A DNA stretch of 64,000 nt from Chloroflexaceae bacterium (GCA_028282325.1 JANQID010000107.1:1-64000), one strand, 5' to 3'. Positions 33,588-43,344 are shown, counted from the first letter of the stretch. Translations and numbers: made by a program. Notes: generated by a model from the letters alone, not told the origin.

Positions 33588-35579
33588 TCAGGTCGCGAAC
33601 ACCCGAACTTGATATGGCGCCAACGACAGTCGCACTGAACCGGCATCGTTGGGTTCCAGGCGTGCATAATGTTGCAGTGGCGCGATCTCTCTTACTGCAT
33701 CCAGATGCATCCAGTGCCAAGGCAGGTTGTATCGGTCGTACGACTGCGGTCCGATGTTGCCGATTACAACAATCTGATCGCCAGCCCCTAGCCCAGCGCC
33801 ACCGGTGCGGCAGTAAGCAAACACCTTGGCGCCATCGTTGCGATTGAAATCGGGGTGGAAGTGGAAAAACTCCGTTTCATTGCGGGTCAATGCCGGACGC
33901 CTGGTTCGCAATGCTATCAACTCGGCAACCTTGTGCCACAAATCGCGATTGTTGGCCGAGGCATTGAGCCGATCCCAGTCCACCGGATCGGACATCTTCA
34001 GTCGCCAGTTGGTATGATCGAGATCATGGACATCACCAAACTCATCGCCGGCAAGGAGCATCGGTATACCGACTGCCGTCATCAACAGACAGAAGGCGCT
34101 ACGCAGACGTTCTAGAGCCAGACCATGGAGAAAGCGTTGCTGATCGTCGGCTCGCTCGTCAGACCCGGCATCGAGATGATCAGCCACCCAGCGGATATCG
34201 TCCACCGTACCGCGATAGCCATGGGCCTCCAGCAATGGCTCCAGGAGATAGTTCATGATACGTTTTTCACTATCTTTTTCGACGTCGTGAGATGTCAGGT
34301 AATTGACTGCCTGGGAGATATCATAAAAGCCGGGCCTGGCCTGCCGGTTCCAGTCATCCCAGGTCTGGTTGCCGGTAATCATCCAGCGGATACGCTCCTG
34401 CCGCGAGGGTTGTCCCAACTCGGTGTAAAGATGACCGGAAAAAGCCCGGCGCAGTTCATCGCGAAAGGCGAAGTTCCACATAGAGTCTGCAGCCTTGCAG
34501 CCATTGGGGTTATCCGCCCGTTGATGGGTGATGATGGCCCGCCGCCAGGAGTCCTCGGCGATGACAAGAAACGGCCGACCGGGAAAGGCCTGTTGATGGG
34601 TATGCCAGGCATGATCACGAAACTGCTGGATGAAATCCCAGTTATTGATACCCTTGAATTCATCGATCCTGAATCCGTCTGCGTGATACTCAGTGATCAG
34701 GTAATCGACCATCCGTAGCTGAAAATCTTGTGCCGGGGTTTGGCCATCATCGTCCGGCCAGTAGCGAAACAGGTTTGCCGCATAGTCCTCGCCTCGATAA
34801 GAGCGCTCATCATCTTCGTCGGACAAAAAGTAGCGGGCGTAGTCAAGCTGCGCCAGGGGGCAGTTGCGAGCGTGATTCATCACTACGTCGAAGATGACCC
34901 GGATGCCCCGCCGATGACAATGCTTGACGAAGAATTTAAGTTCGACGGGTAGCCCCATATCGATATCGGGGGCGAAGAAGAAACGCGTACCATAACCCCA
35001 GTTGAGAGTATCCGGCGAGTCCTGCACCGGCAGCAGTTCGATTGCATTGATGCCCAGGGTCTTGAGCCTGTCGAGATGGACGAACACCACCTTCTCGAAG
35101 GTACCGAGGCCCACCTGGCGAGCCTTCTCCGGCGCGCTTTCCATCCAACGCATCGGCATCTCATAGATCACCAACTGGTGGTTGTTGCGCAACTCATTAC
35201 CGGGAGTAAATTCGTCATCCCAGGAAAACGGTTGCTGCCAGCGCCGGCCTTCACGGATCTGAAATACCCCTCGATAACCGCCAAAGCGGGTGATATGAAC
35301 GGCATAAGGATCGGCGACAGGCGTATCGGTTGCCCCGTTCAAGACAAATTCGTATTCATAATCGCCATCGTTCAGTCCCAGTGTATCGAGGTCGATCTCG
35401 AACCAACCGGACTGTCCGGCGACCGGTTCCAGTTCTACGCTATGCCAACTCTGCGGATCGAAACGGTCGCGTTGCAAAAGATCGGCAAAGCGCATCTCGA
35501 TGCAACTGCCGGCGGGTGCGGGTATCTGCAGATGCGGGTCTATCCCTATTCCATAGGGGTAGTTATGATTGTTTGGCAT
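33588..35579 (-). CDS. GH13 alpha-amylase-family glycoside hydrolase with N-terminal CBM48-like domain
   Basis: 663 residues. Residues 10-115 look like a CBM48/E-set domain (MRFADLLQRDRFDPQSW, DGDYEYEFVLNG). The TIM barrel carries the four GH13 regions: IRVIFDVVMNHA, DGFRIDEF with nucleophile D306, LVIAEDSW with acid/base E342, and YLTSHD with D432. A C-terminal beta-domain (FAYCRTGG...VIGNIGPQ) closes the protein. The layout is closest to branching-enzyme or maltooligosyl-trehalose-type GH13 enzymes; no signal peptide, so probably glycogen/alpha-glucan metabolism in the cytosol. The exact activity is uncertain. Confidence 0.88.
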   Translation of the reverse strand: MPNNHNYPYGIGIDPHLQIPAPAGSCIEMRFADLLQRDRFDPQSWHSVELEPVAGQSGWFEIDLDTLGLNDGDYEYEFVLNGATDTPVADPYAVHITRFGGYRGVFQIREGRRWQQPFSWDDEFTPGNELRNNHQLVIYEMPMRWMESAPEKARQVGLGTFEKVVFVHLDRLKTLGINAIELLPVQDSPDTLNWGYGTRFFFAPDIDMGLPVELKFFVKHCHRRGIRVIFDVVMNHARNCPLAQLDYARYFLSDEDDERSYRGEDYAANLFRYWPDDDGQTPAQDFQLRMVDYLITEYHADGFRIDEFKGINNWDFIQQFRDHAWHTHQQAFPGRPFLVIAEDSWRRAIITHQRADNPNGCKAADSMWNFAFRDELRRAFSGHLYTELGQPSRQERIRWMITGNQTWDDWNRQARPGFYDISQAVNYLTSHDVEKDSEKRIMNYLLEPLLEAHGYRGTVDDIRWVADHLDAGSDERADDQQRFLHGLALERLRSAFCLLMTAVGIPMLLAGDEFGDVHDLDHTNWRLKMSDPVDWDRLNASANNRDLWHKVAELIALRTRRPALTRNETEFFHFHPDFNRNDGAKVFAYCRTGGAGLGAGDQIVVIGNIGPQSYDRYNLPWHWMHLDAVREIAPLQHYARLEPNDAGSVRLSLAPYQVRVFAT

Positions 35580-35791
35580 ATCATCCCTTCATCCCAAGTG
35601 ATGTATATGATCGCCGATGGCCTTATGCAGCGGCCGCGGGTTCGATGAGATCCGCACTGCATTGAACTGAGCCGCTGTGCTTATGCCATCTACCATCCGC
35701 AAAGCCTAACTTCGTGATTGCAATCTACTACCCCTAATGAAGTGGCCCGGCGAGATCAGATGTTTGACTCCCGATCATACTTAATATTCTA
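35580..35791. other. Intergenic region with 23-bp repeat
   Basis: Positions 35737-35759 repeat the sequence at 9558-9580 (23 bp, one mismatch). Otherwise nothing is recognised. Confidence 0.4.
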
Positions 35792-36673
35792 TCACTCTTC
35801 CTGCAAGTAAGGATCGAGCACATCGCGCAGACCGTCGCCCAGCAAATTGAATGCCAGCACGGTCAACAGAATCGCCAGACCGGGGAACACCGACAACCAG
35901 GGCGCGTTGGTGAGGTGCTGCGTTCCATCGCGGATCATATTGCCCCAGGTTGGCGTAGGCGGCGAAACACCGAGCCCGATGAAGCTCAGGCTGGCCTCGA
36001 TACGAATGGCCGAGGCCGTCCACAAACTCGCTAGGACAACAATCTCGCCGACGATGTTCGGCAGCACATGGCGTCCGACAATGCGCAACTGGCTGGCGCC
36101 GATCGTCCGCGCAGCTGTGACAAACTCGGCGCGTTTCAGCGTCAGCGTGGCCCCGTGCGTCACACGGGCAAACGCCGGCGCCATCACAACGCCAATTGCC
36201 AGTATCATCTTGAACACGCCCGAACCCAGCACGGCCAGCACGGTCAGACCCAGCAACAGGCTGGGAAAAGCCATCAACACATCGACCGAGCGCATCAGAA
36301 ACTCTTCCGTTTTCCCGCCAATATAGCCCGCGAGAAGGCCGATCAGAGCGCCGATCGAACTACCGATAACGACCGATCCGACGCCGACCAGCAACGAAAT
36401 CCGCCCGGCATAGAGTATCCGCGACCAGATGTCGCGCCCGAAATCATCGCGGCCCAAGATGTATTCCTGGCTCGGCGGATCGAGGCGATAACGCGCCTGC
36501 TGGCGCAGCGGATCATGCTGGGAGAGCCAGGGTGCAGCCAGAGACATCAATGTAATGATTACAGACATCGCCAGACCGACCAGCGCCGCTCGGTTACGGG
36601 TAAAAGCGCGCCAGACACGCTGACTCTGGCTGCGCTCGCGAATGGCTTCGGGTTCGATTGCTACGGCGCTCAT
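35792..36673 (-). CDS. Peptide-type ABC transporter permease (DppC/OppC-like)
   Basis: 293 residues with a first membrane helix near residue 35, the OppC_N segment (RYRLDPPSQEYILGRDDFGRD) and five further helices. The EAA-type coupling loop is AARTIGASQLRIVGRHVLPN. RDIWSRILYAGRISLLVG and ASLSFIGLGVSPPTPTWGNM are hallmarks of DppC. It follows the DppB-like gene with a 15-bp gap in the same operon. No ATPase gene is adjacent. Confidence 0.93.
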   Translation of the reverse strand: MSAVAIEPEAIRERSQSQRVWRAFTRNRAALVGLAMSVIITLMSLAAPWLSQHDPLRQQARYRLDPPSQEYILGRDDFGRDIWSRILYAGRISLLVGVGSVVIGSSIGALIGLLAGYIGGKTEEFLMRSVDVLMAFPSLLLGLTVLAVLGSGVFKMILAIGVVMAPAFARVTHGATLTLKRAEFVTAARTIGASQLRIVGRHVLPNIVGEIVVLASLWTASAIRIEASLSFIGLGVSPPTPTWGNMIRDGTQHLTNAPWLSVFPGLAILLTVLAFNLLGDGLRDVLDPYLQEE

Positions 36674-36688
36674 GCCACATCACTCCAT

Positions 36689-37627
36689 TTAACGCTGCAC
36701 CCGTGGATCAACGACGCCATACAGGATGTCGGTCAGCAGGTTGATCGCCACCACAAACGCGGCATAAATCACCATCACCGACTGCAAGGTCGTGTAATCG
36801 CGCTGCAGAATAGCATTGACCATCATTTTGCCCAGACCAGGACGGTTGAACACGACCTCGGTCAGAACCGAATCGCCGACGAGGCCGGCCGCCCAGACGC
36901 CGGTCAGCGAGACAATCGGAACCAGCGCCGAACGCAGGGCGTGGCGCAGCAGCACAATCCGCTCGCTCAATCCTTTCGCACGTGCGGTGCGCACATAGTC
37001 CTGGCGCAAAACATTGAGCATCGCCGAGCGGGCTAGACGCGTGATCGACGCAGTCATCACCAGACCCAACGTCAGCGCGGGCAGAGCCATATGGTAAAGC
37101 AGACTGCCAAGATCATCGGGGTCGCCGGCGCCAATTGCCGGGAAGATGCGCAATTGGATCGCAAAGAGCAGGATCAGCAGAATGCCGAGATAGAATGCCG
37201 GAGCCGAGAGGCCGGTCAGCGAGATCACACGCCCGACGTAGTCCGGCATGCGGTTACGATGAATTGCAGTGTACACACCCAACGGGATGCCGAGAACAAT
37301 GCCGATAACTACCGATACAATCGTCAACTGCAACGTGAAGGGCAGCGCATAGGCGATTTGATCGCGCACGGGCAGGCCGTTGATTAACGAGCGACCCAGA
37401 TCGCCGCGCAACAGATCGCCCAGGAAGCGAACATACTGCACGATCAACGGATCGTTCAAGCCCATCTGCTCGCGGAGCGCCTCGACCGCTTCTCTCGATG
37501 CATAGTCGCCCAACGCGGCGGTGGCCGGGTCGCCGGGAAGGACACGCACCACGAAAAACACGATCGTCAGTACAGCCAGCAGCACAGGAATGGAAAACAG
37601 CAGGCGGGTAACGATATATCTGAACAT
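36689..37627 (-). CDS. Peptide-type ABC transporter permease (DppB/OppB-like)
   Basis: 312 residues from the ATG at 37627 (MFRYIVTRLLFSIPVLLAV), the normal DppB start; the frame is open upstream but that part is not protein-like. Six helices, FVVRVLPGDPATAAL, the coupling loop YVRTARAKGLSERIVLLRHA and the end VINLLTDILYGVVDPRVQR-type (AINLLTDILYGVVDPRV) are typical. Forms the heteromeric channel with the DppC-like protein. The binding-protein gene lies 190 bp upstream. Confidence 0.93.
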   Translation of the reverse strand: MFRYIVTRLLFSIPVLLAVLTIVFFVVRVLPGDPATAALGDYASREAVEALREQMGLNDPLIVQYVRFLGDLLRGDLGRSLINGLPVRDQIAYALPFTLQLTIVSVVIGIVLGIPLGVYTAIHRNRMPDYVGRVISLTGLSAPAFYLGILLILLFAIQLRIFPAIGAGDPDDLGSLLYHMALPALTLGLVMTASITRLARSAMLNVLRQDYVRTARAKGLSERIVLLRHALRSALVPIVSLTGVWAAGLVGDSVLTEVVFNRPGLGKMMVNAILQRDYTTLQSVMVIYAAFVVAINLLTDILYGVVDPRVQR

Positions 37628-37819
37628 GAGGTCGCCAGTGCTAAAACCGAAAACTTGCCCGATGGAACGCCAGGGCCGGCACATGCGCGAGTGCGCCGCC
37701 GCCTGTGGCGACACACGGTGTCGCACCTGGCAGGTTGTCCAGGTGCGCCGGTCAGATGTGCGCGCGCCTGACCGGGCCAGACGTGCGCACATTGCCTAGC
37801 GTTCGTTATCGATTATCGA

Positions 37820-39547
37820 TCACCGATTGAGGCTGGTCTGCTCGGTAATCTGCGGATAGAGCGCCAGGCTTGACTTCAACTCGTGGCCGTAATCCACTGC
37901 CGACGAACGCGCGTACACCTGATTCTGGTACACCAGCGGAACGGCGACGGCATCGCCCAGCAACTTGAGCTGGGCTTCCTTCCACAACGCCTCCTGTGCA
38001 GCACTATCCGTCTCGGCGCGGGCCTCAAGAATGAGATCGTCGATCTGGTCGTAGTGCGAGAAATTGGTATCCGGCTGCGCGCCGGTAACAACGATCGAGT
38101 CGGAGAGGAAGAAGCGCGTCAGATAGACATCGGCGTTTGGACGCCAGGCGACGTACACCACCAGCGGGTTAACGTTCTCGCGAATCAAGTTGTGCATGCT
38201 GGAGTGATCGACGACTTCGAGTTCCATATCGATGCCAACCTGCGCGAGCTGACTCTGAATGCTCTCGTAGGTGCGTCGATACGCATCCATCTCCGAGGTG
38301 ACAGCTTTGAACGAGAAGCCGTCAGGGTAGCCCGCGTCGGCAAGCAGTTGCTGCGCCGTTTCAACGTTATAGGCATACTCAGCGTCGGCGGCCTGCACCT
38401 CTTCCTGCGTCAGACCACCGGGCAAAAACTGCACCGGCACCGGCGAGTAGACCTTTTCGCCGACGCGCTCGCCGAAGAGCGCCAGGAATTCTTCCCGATC
38501 GAGTGCATATGCAATGGCCTTGCGCACGTCCGAATTATCCATCGGCTCGATGCTCATATTGAAATGAACAACGACGACTTCGCCAACGCCAAACACATCA
38601 ACGTTTACGTCGGGCAGCTGCTCGATCTTCTCGACCCAGGCTTGGTCAGGCGCACCGTTGATGACATCAAGCTGACCGGCCTGGAGACCCAACTCGCGGC
38701 TGGAGAGATCGGCCATATAGCGGAATTCAACGCCATCGAGGAGCGGACGACCGCGGAAGTAATCTTCGTTCGCAACCAGTTCAACCTTCTCGCCGGGGCT
38801 GTACGACGAGAACATAAAGGGGCCGGTGCCGACCGGATGGGTCTTCAAATCTTCGCCCAGGGCCTCGGCGCCTTTCTGACACACAATAAAGCCGCCGGAG
38901 TAGTTCGCAACTTTGGGCAAGAACAGCGACTCAGAAATTGGCTGCTCCAGGGTCACCTTCACGCCATACGGGCCGTCGGCCTCGAACGTCATGCCGTTGT
39001 ACTCACTGGCATATGCAGACGTTTCGGTGTTGGCTGCCTTCTGGAGCGAATAGATCACGTCGTCGCTGGTCAATTCATAGGCGGCGACATCTTCGGTCGG
39101 GTGGCACATCACGCCTTCACGCAGTTGGAAGGTCCAGACCTGGCTTCCGTCAACGATCTCGGCGGTGGGCAATTCCACAGCCAGATCGGGATCGAAAACG
39201 GAACTATCGCCTGGCTTGTAGCGCACCAGGCCATTGTAGACCATATCAACCAAACTGCGATCCTGGGTGCCGGTGGCGAAATGTGGGTCAAGGCTGCCCA
39301 GATCGGCTGCATTCTGACCAAAACGCAACACGCCTCCGCCGTCCATCGGCTCTTCGGAGGCAGCATCATCTGCAGTAGGTTCTTCCATCGGGGCTTCGGT
39401 CGCTTCGGTCGCCGGAGCTTCGGTCGCTTCGGTCGCTTCCGCCGCCGGGGCTTCGGTTGCTTCTGGGGCTGCTGGCTGAGGCGCGCCGCCGCACCCCGCG
39501 ATAAACAAGAGTGTAGCTATCACTGCTACGATCCAGCCTTTGCGCAT
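37820..39547 (-). CDS. ABC transporter substrate-binding lipoprotein (SBP family 5)
   Basis: 575 residues from the ATG at 39547, preceded by AGGAGG. The lipoprotein signal ends LLFIAGCGG, so the protein should be membrane-anchored outside the cell. An Ala/Glu/Thr-rich tether of about 60 residues (repeats of EATEAP) precedes the SBP_bac_5 domain (GGVLRFGQNAADLGSLDPHF). The domain ends about ten residues before the stop (AVPLVYQNQVYARSSAVDYG). Binds peptides or similar solutes for the DppBC-like permeases. A strikingly long antisense frame across it is a codon-bias shadow. Confidence 0.92.
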   Translation of the reverse strand: MRKGWIVAVIATLLFIAGCGGAPQPAAPEATEAPAAEATEATEAPATEATEAPMEEPTADDAASEEPMDGGGVLRFGQNAADLGSLDPHFATGTQDRSLVDMVYNGLVRYKPGDSSVFDPDLAVELPTAEIVDGSQVWTFQLREGVMCHPTEDVAAYELTSDDVIYSLQKAANTETSAYASEYNGMTFEADGPYGVKVTLEQPISESLFLPKVANYSGGFIVCQKGAEALGEDLKTHPVGTGPFMFSSYSPGEKVELVANEDYFRGRPLLDGVEFRYMADLSSRELGLQAGQLDVINGAPDQAWVEKIEQLPDVNVDVFGVGEVVVVHFNMSIEPMDNSDVRKAIAYALDREEFLALFGERVGEKVYSPVPVQFLPGGLTQEEVQAADAEYAYNVETAQQLLADAGYPDGFSFKAVTSEMDAYRRTYESIQSQLAQVGIDMELEVVDHSSMHNLIRENVNPLVVYVAWRPNADVYLTRFFLSDSIVVTGAQPDTNFSHYDQIDDLILEARAETDSAAQEALWKEAQLKLLGDAVAVPLVYQNQVYARSSAVDYGHELKSSLALYPQITEQTSLNR

Positions 39548-39980
39548 TATCGTCCTCCTAGACTTTATTGACTTTTCCATATGCACAGCGAACACTCGAT
39601 GCATATCCGCAGACGTCAGCGAGGAAATGTAGCGGGATACCGATCGTGGACACGTCGTGTCGGGCGGGTCAACCTCCTTTCTTTTCTTTGCAGGCCATAT
39701 GAACGAGATTATCGCCGGACGTCTCGCCGACAGCGATGCAATTATTCATAGTGAACACACAAACGGCAAACAACCAAGAGCAAGTCAGGAGCAAGGAATG
39801 AGGAAACTTTAATACACAGTATACCATACTTCTGCGCTTGAAATCACGGATAATCCTGTTGAACCATCTGTTCCAAACTCATCATCTCAGGCATATTGAC
39901 AACACGGTTGCCAATAAGGACGTGAAATACCGTGTCGATAGCGCTTGTTATCTCCTGGCCTTTTTGTATCACACCCAGTT
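39548..39980. other. Intergenic region, likely promoter of the ABC operon
   Basis: 430 bp, AT-richer around 39740-39900. No gene or repeat recognised. It must contain the promoter for the minus-strand binding-protein gene. Confidence 0.4.
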
Positions 39981-41009
39981 TTAACGCCAGGCTAGTTCGG
40001 CAATCACAGGACGATGATCGGAGCCGGCGTCAGGCCCTACCCAGGCCCGCACAGCCTGGAGATCGGACGTGTGCCAGACATAGTCCACGCGCGTCAACGG
40101 CGTCCTGAGCAAGGGCCCAATACGGGTGTTGCCAAGACCCCATCCTGCCTCAACAAAGCTATCCTGTAGATCAGAGCGGAAAACGGCATAGACCTCGGAC
40201 GTATTGTTCGCATTACAGTCGCAAAGCAGCAGCGCCGGCTCCTCAGCCTCGCGCACAACCGCCAGCAGCCTTTTGGCATGCTGCTCACGGCGCGCAAAAC
40301 GTTCTGTAACCATCATCGACAGTTCGCTGATGTCACGATGATCGAAGACGGTATGCAGGATGTCGCCAATTGACGTTGGGATCAGGTGGGCGACAATCAC
40401 CGTGAGCGGGCGCTCATCGACGCGCAGGCGGACGCTGAGCGCCCGTTCAAAGATGGCATTGTCGAGCGTCGTCATCGACTCAATCGGAAAGCGGCTTAAC
40501 AGACCGATGGTATGATACCCTTCGCTTGCCAGGCTGGCCTGATAGGGATATGCGACATCAAGGCGAGCATTAATCTCCGTCAAGTGTTCTGATTGAAGTT
40601 CCTGGAAGCCCACAATGTCGGGATCGGCGGCGGCGATGACCTCCGCGATGCGATCGTAATCATCGTTGCTCCAGAGCACGTTGAAGCTCATCGCGGTAAT
40701 GGTCGCACGGTTTTCACCGCCAGGGCCGGCTGTCGCGGGCGGCAATAGCGTTTCACCGAAAAGCCAGACGAATAGCGCCAAGGGTATGGCCAGGACAAAA
40801 AGCAACCAGGGCCGACGATACCAAAGCGCCAGCAGAATCAGCAGCACCAGGGGAATAAACAGAACCAGTGCGAATGTATTCAGCAACGCCAGCCACCACA
40901 GCCCGTCGAAGAACGCCAGTCGTAAGAGCCACCATATCACAAGCAGGACGACATAGCCCACGCTGAGTAGTTCAAGCCAGCGACGGCGCGGTTTTGTTAT
41001 ACCCTGCAA
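39981..41009 (-). CDS. Membrane-anchored endonuclease/exonuclease/phosphatase family protein
   Basis: 342 residues starting at a TTG (41009) with AGAGGA 6 bp upstream. Three hydrophobic segments (ELLSVGYVVLLVIWWLLRLAF, LALLNTFALVLFIPLVLLIL, LLFVLAIPLALFVWLF) form an N-terminal anchor. The EEP domain follows with MSFNVLWSND, DIVGFQELQ (metal-binding Glu), LLCDCNANN and the C-terminal GSDHRPVIAEL (catalytic Asp-His). Similar membrane-anchored EEP proteins are thought to hydrolyse phosphodiesters outside the membrane. Substrate unknown. Confidence 0.88.
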   Translation of the reverse strand: MQGITKPRRRWLELLSVGYVVLLVIWWLLRLAFFDGLWWLALLNTFALVLFIPLVLLILLALWYRRPWLLFVLAIPLALFVWLFGETLLPPATAGPGGENRATITAMSFNVLWSNDDYDRIAEVIAAADPDIVGFQELQSEHLTEINARLDVAYPYQASLASEGYHTIGLLSRFPIESMTTLDNAIFERALSVRLRVDERPLTVIVAHLIPTSIGDILHTVFDHRDISELSMMVTERFARREQHAKRLLAVVREAEEPALLLCDCNANNTSEVYAVFRSDLQDSFVEAGWGLGNTRIGPLLRTPLTRVDYVWHTSDLQAVRAWVGPDAGSDHRPVIAELAWR

Positions 41010-41335
41010 CTTCGATCCTCTTTCTAAGTTTGAGTCACATCATATGAGGCGACACTGGTAAACAACGCACGAAATCATTAGTCGCGCAGATCGTAGCCGA
41101 CATCGATCATCAGGTCAAGCCTGCGTGTAACGCTTTCTCGGCGCACAAACGCGAATTTGGCGACGGTATTCTCCATCTCGCCGTCGTGTAACAGGCCGCG
41201 TGGGAACGGCCTGCCAGGGGCTGATTACCGCTTACGACGCGTCGAATCGCCGGTTCAGATCGATTGTACCACTATTAAAACCTGATCCTCAACGGTATAA
41301 TTATTATGTAAGATTGCGATGAAGCTATGATGATC
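41010..41335. other. Intergenic region without recognised feature
   Basis: About 325 bp between the EEP-family gene and a decayed kinase fragment. No RNA, repeat or gene is recognised. Confidence 0.4.
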
Positions 41336-41480
41336 GTATGTTTAAGGAACGGTCAGGGGACGGACACGTATTACGCGCCCGCAAAGAAGACGTCCACTGA
41401 TGAGCTTACGAATGAGATTCGCATCGTGAGCGCAAACCCTCTGGTGTCGGGACTCTTACACTCAGTAAGCGGTCTGGTCG
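41336..41480 (+). pseudogene. Remnant of a PAS-type histidine kinase N-terminus
   Basis: The reading frame contains TSTDELTNEIRIVSANPLVS and GLLHSVSGLVAI, which closely resembles the conserved leader that precedes a PAS domain in many bacterial kinases (EIxxVSxNPVxxGLLxSVSGLLAVLNE type). The similarity stops at about 41480 and the rest of the frame is unrelated. No kinase body follows. I read it as a truncated gene. Confidence 0.35.
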
Positions 41481-41874
41481 CCATAGCGGCGCATTTCTAT
41501 TACGCCGAAGCAACACAGCGAAGTCTGCCAAAATCGAAATCAATAGCCTTCAGGAACATATCCCACGTTTATCGGGACTCCATCCCAACCACAATCGCAG
41601 AGATTTCCCAGGCCGACTAGGCATCTGCCTCATGACAGCCTGCTAGTGTGCTATGTATAGTGCAACTATACCAACCGCCACGTGTCTCGAACGCACCGCT
41701 TCTTGGCGAAGCCAGCTTCGGACAACTTCCCTGCGTCACACCTGATCGGGGGATAGGGCGGCATCGGCGTTATTGACAATACCGCCGATTTCGCACGCGC
41801 CACCTATAACAAAATACAAGGCGCCGAACATACGGACAATCCACCTTTACTTTGACACAGTCAGGAGTATGGAG
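41481..41874. other. Intergenic region upstream of the Gly-rich lipoprotein gene
   Basis: A TTGACA at 41772 and TATAAC at 41804 are present but spaced 26 bp, too far for a standard promoter. Nothing else recognised. Confidence 0.35.
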
Positions 41875-43284
41875 ATGAAAGGCATCAAACGCGTTGTGGC
41901 CTGGACATGGCTGCTATTGTTTTTAGCGGCCTGCGGCGTGCAAAACGTTCCCACCGAGGAATTGACATCAGCTATGAATGTCAGTCAAGCGGATCCGGAT
42001 GCAGAAGGCCCCGCAGTGAGCTATGTGCAACACAAGGTGACACAATGCACCGGCACCATGGATTCGGAAAGCAACCAGCTACGCGTCACGTTTCAGCTGG
42101 AGGCAGGTAATGAAGTCCTCGGCCTTGGCAAGGACGAGACGATCGCATTGTTTGGCGGCGGAACGGGTCTGATGGACAACATCGACGGCGATACGAGCGG
42201 CGCTTTCCGCCTGCGCTGCGCCGAAGCGGCGGAGATGACCGCCATCCCGCTCTATGTTGATGGCGAGCGGGTAAGCTGGCTGGGCGCGCTTAACGCTCCC
42301 CAATTGGGAGTGGTAGCTCCAGACGGTGCGCGCCAACTCTTGAACAACATCACCTTCAATGGTTTTGTCGCTTCTTCCGCCGAGGAAATTTCTGCTGTGA
42401 TCGGGAAAATATACGGCGCGAAAGCAAAGGACGGCTATGAGTCTTTTCTGACCGTTCAGAGGGCGTTATACGAAAATTACCCCAACCAGGACGGTATCGA
42501 AAAGCAGGCGTTGCAAAATGGTCTTTCGGAGGCGAACGCAACTCGACTGGGAGAATTGTTTGTTGAGCAAGATGTTACGAAACAACGCGCCCTGCTGCTT
42601 GACATCATCACGACCGAGAACGATGCCTATATCGAGGCAGTCGTCGGCGCTACGGTAAGGACATTGCAAGTTATGGGGCTTTCCTCAGCAGAGATTGCCC
42701 AGATGTTTGACGAAGAGACGAATGGCCGCATCACTATCAAATTTGCGGACACTGACGCCGCTCAAGGCGTGAAGGTCACCGATCGCAATGAGTCGGACAA
42801 TAGCGTTGTGGTCACGGCTTCCTCGCAAGAAGAGGCGCCGTCCGGCGGCGGAACCGGTGGCGGTAGTCCTGGCGGCGGCGACGGCGGAACTGGCGGTGGC
42901 AGCGACGGCGGAACCGGCGACGGAACCGGCGGTGGCGGTGGCGACGGAACCGGCGGCGGCGACGGAACCGGCGGTGGCGACGGAACCGGCGGTGGCGACG
43001 GAACCGGCGGTGGCGATGGAACCGGCGGCGGCAGCGACGGCGGAACCGGCGGTGGCGGTGGCGACGACGGCGGCTCGAACGTCTGGGATCTGCTGTGGAA
43101 TATGTTCCAGGGCGCTGCGGCAGGCGCCACCCTCGGCACATCAGCTGGACCCGAAGGAACTGTCGTCGGCGCCGCTCTCGGCGCCCTTGGCGGCGCTATA
43201 TATACGGCTCACGGCAGCGGCTTTTACGACCCCAACCCGGACGACCCCAACAGCCCGTGCAGCAGCCCATTAGTGTTGTGTTAA
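41875..43284 (+). CDS. Large lipoprotein with Gly-rich linker and glycine-zipper tail
   Basis: 469 residues from the ATG at 41875, which has AGGAG at 7-bp spacing; an ATG two codons earlier is too close to it. The signal ends LLLFLAACG, a lipobox. The N-terminal domain (to about 320) is not recognised and is rich in Asp/Glu. A run of GTGGGDGTGGGDG-type repeats spans about 325-400 and is followed by a Gly/Ala-zipper segment AAGATLGTSAGPEGTVVGAA and LGALGGAIYTAHG. The tail looks membrane-associating. Likely an exported envelope protein, function unknown. Confidence 0.78.
   Translation: MKGIKRVVAWTWLLLFLAACGVQNVPTEELTSAMNVSQADPDAEGPAVSYVQHKVTQCTGTMDSESNQLRVTFQLEAGNEVLGLGKDETIALFGGGTGLMDNIDGDTSGAFRLRCAEAAEMTAIPLYVDGERVSWLGALNAPQLGVVAPDGARQLLNNITFNGFVASSAEEISAVIGKIYGAKAKDGYESFLTVQRALYENYPNQDGIEKQALQNGLSEANATRLGELFVEQDVTKQRALLLDIITTENDAYIEAVVGATVRTLQVMGLSSAEIAQMFDEETNGRITIKFADTDAAQGVKVTDRNESDNSVVVTASSQEEAPSGGGTGGGSPGGGDGGTGGGSDGGTGDGTGGGGGDGTGGGDGTGGGDGTGGGDGTGGGDGTGGGSDGGTGGGGGDDGGSNVWDLLWNMFQGAAAGATLGTSAGPEGTVVGAALGALGGAIYTAHGSGFYDPNPDDPNSPCSSPLVLC
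42841..43077 (+). repeat. Gly-rich coding microsatellite (18-bp unit)
   Basis: The DNA repeats GGCGGTGGCGACGGAACC and single-base variants, encoding GGGDGT. All three frames on both strands stay open, which produces Pro-rich shadow frames. Copy number changes would lengthen the linker in frame. Confidence 0.9.
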
Positions 43285-43344
43285 GGGTTTGCTAAACTCT
43301 TGACGTCGCGGAAAACGTGACACAAGAATAGCGGAACGCGAGAC

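Noticed and set aside
33338-33667. 109-codon frame overlapping the end of the GH13 gene
   Set aside because: Runs out of phase through the end of a certain gene, no ribosome site, no recognised domain.
37883-39571. 562-codon open frame antisense to the ABC binding-protein gene
   Set aside because: The minus-strand gene has a lipobox, a ribosome site and a full SBP domain. The antisense frame is a shadow of GC-biased codon use with no recognisable domain.
41772-41809. TTGACA...TATAAC promoter for the Gly-rich lipoprotein
   Set aside because: The 26-bp spacing is too large for a standard sigma-70 promoter.
42841-43077. CRISPR-like regular repeats
   Set aside because: Units are adjacent without spacers and encode a Gly-rich linker.
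42762-43139. Pro-rich protein (PPPVPSPPPVPSPP) antisense to the lipoprotein gene
   Set aside because: Produced by the GGCGGTGGCGACGGAACC microsatellite, which is open in all frames. The sense frame has a lipobox and ribosome site.
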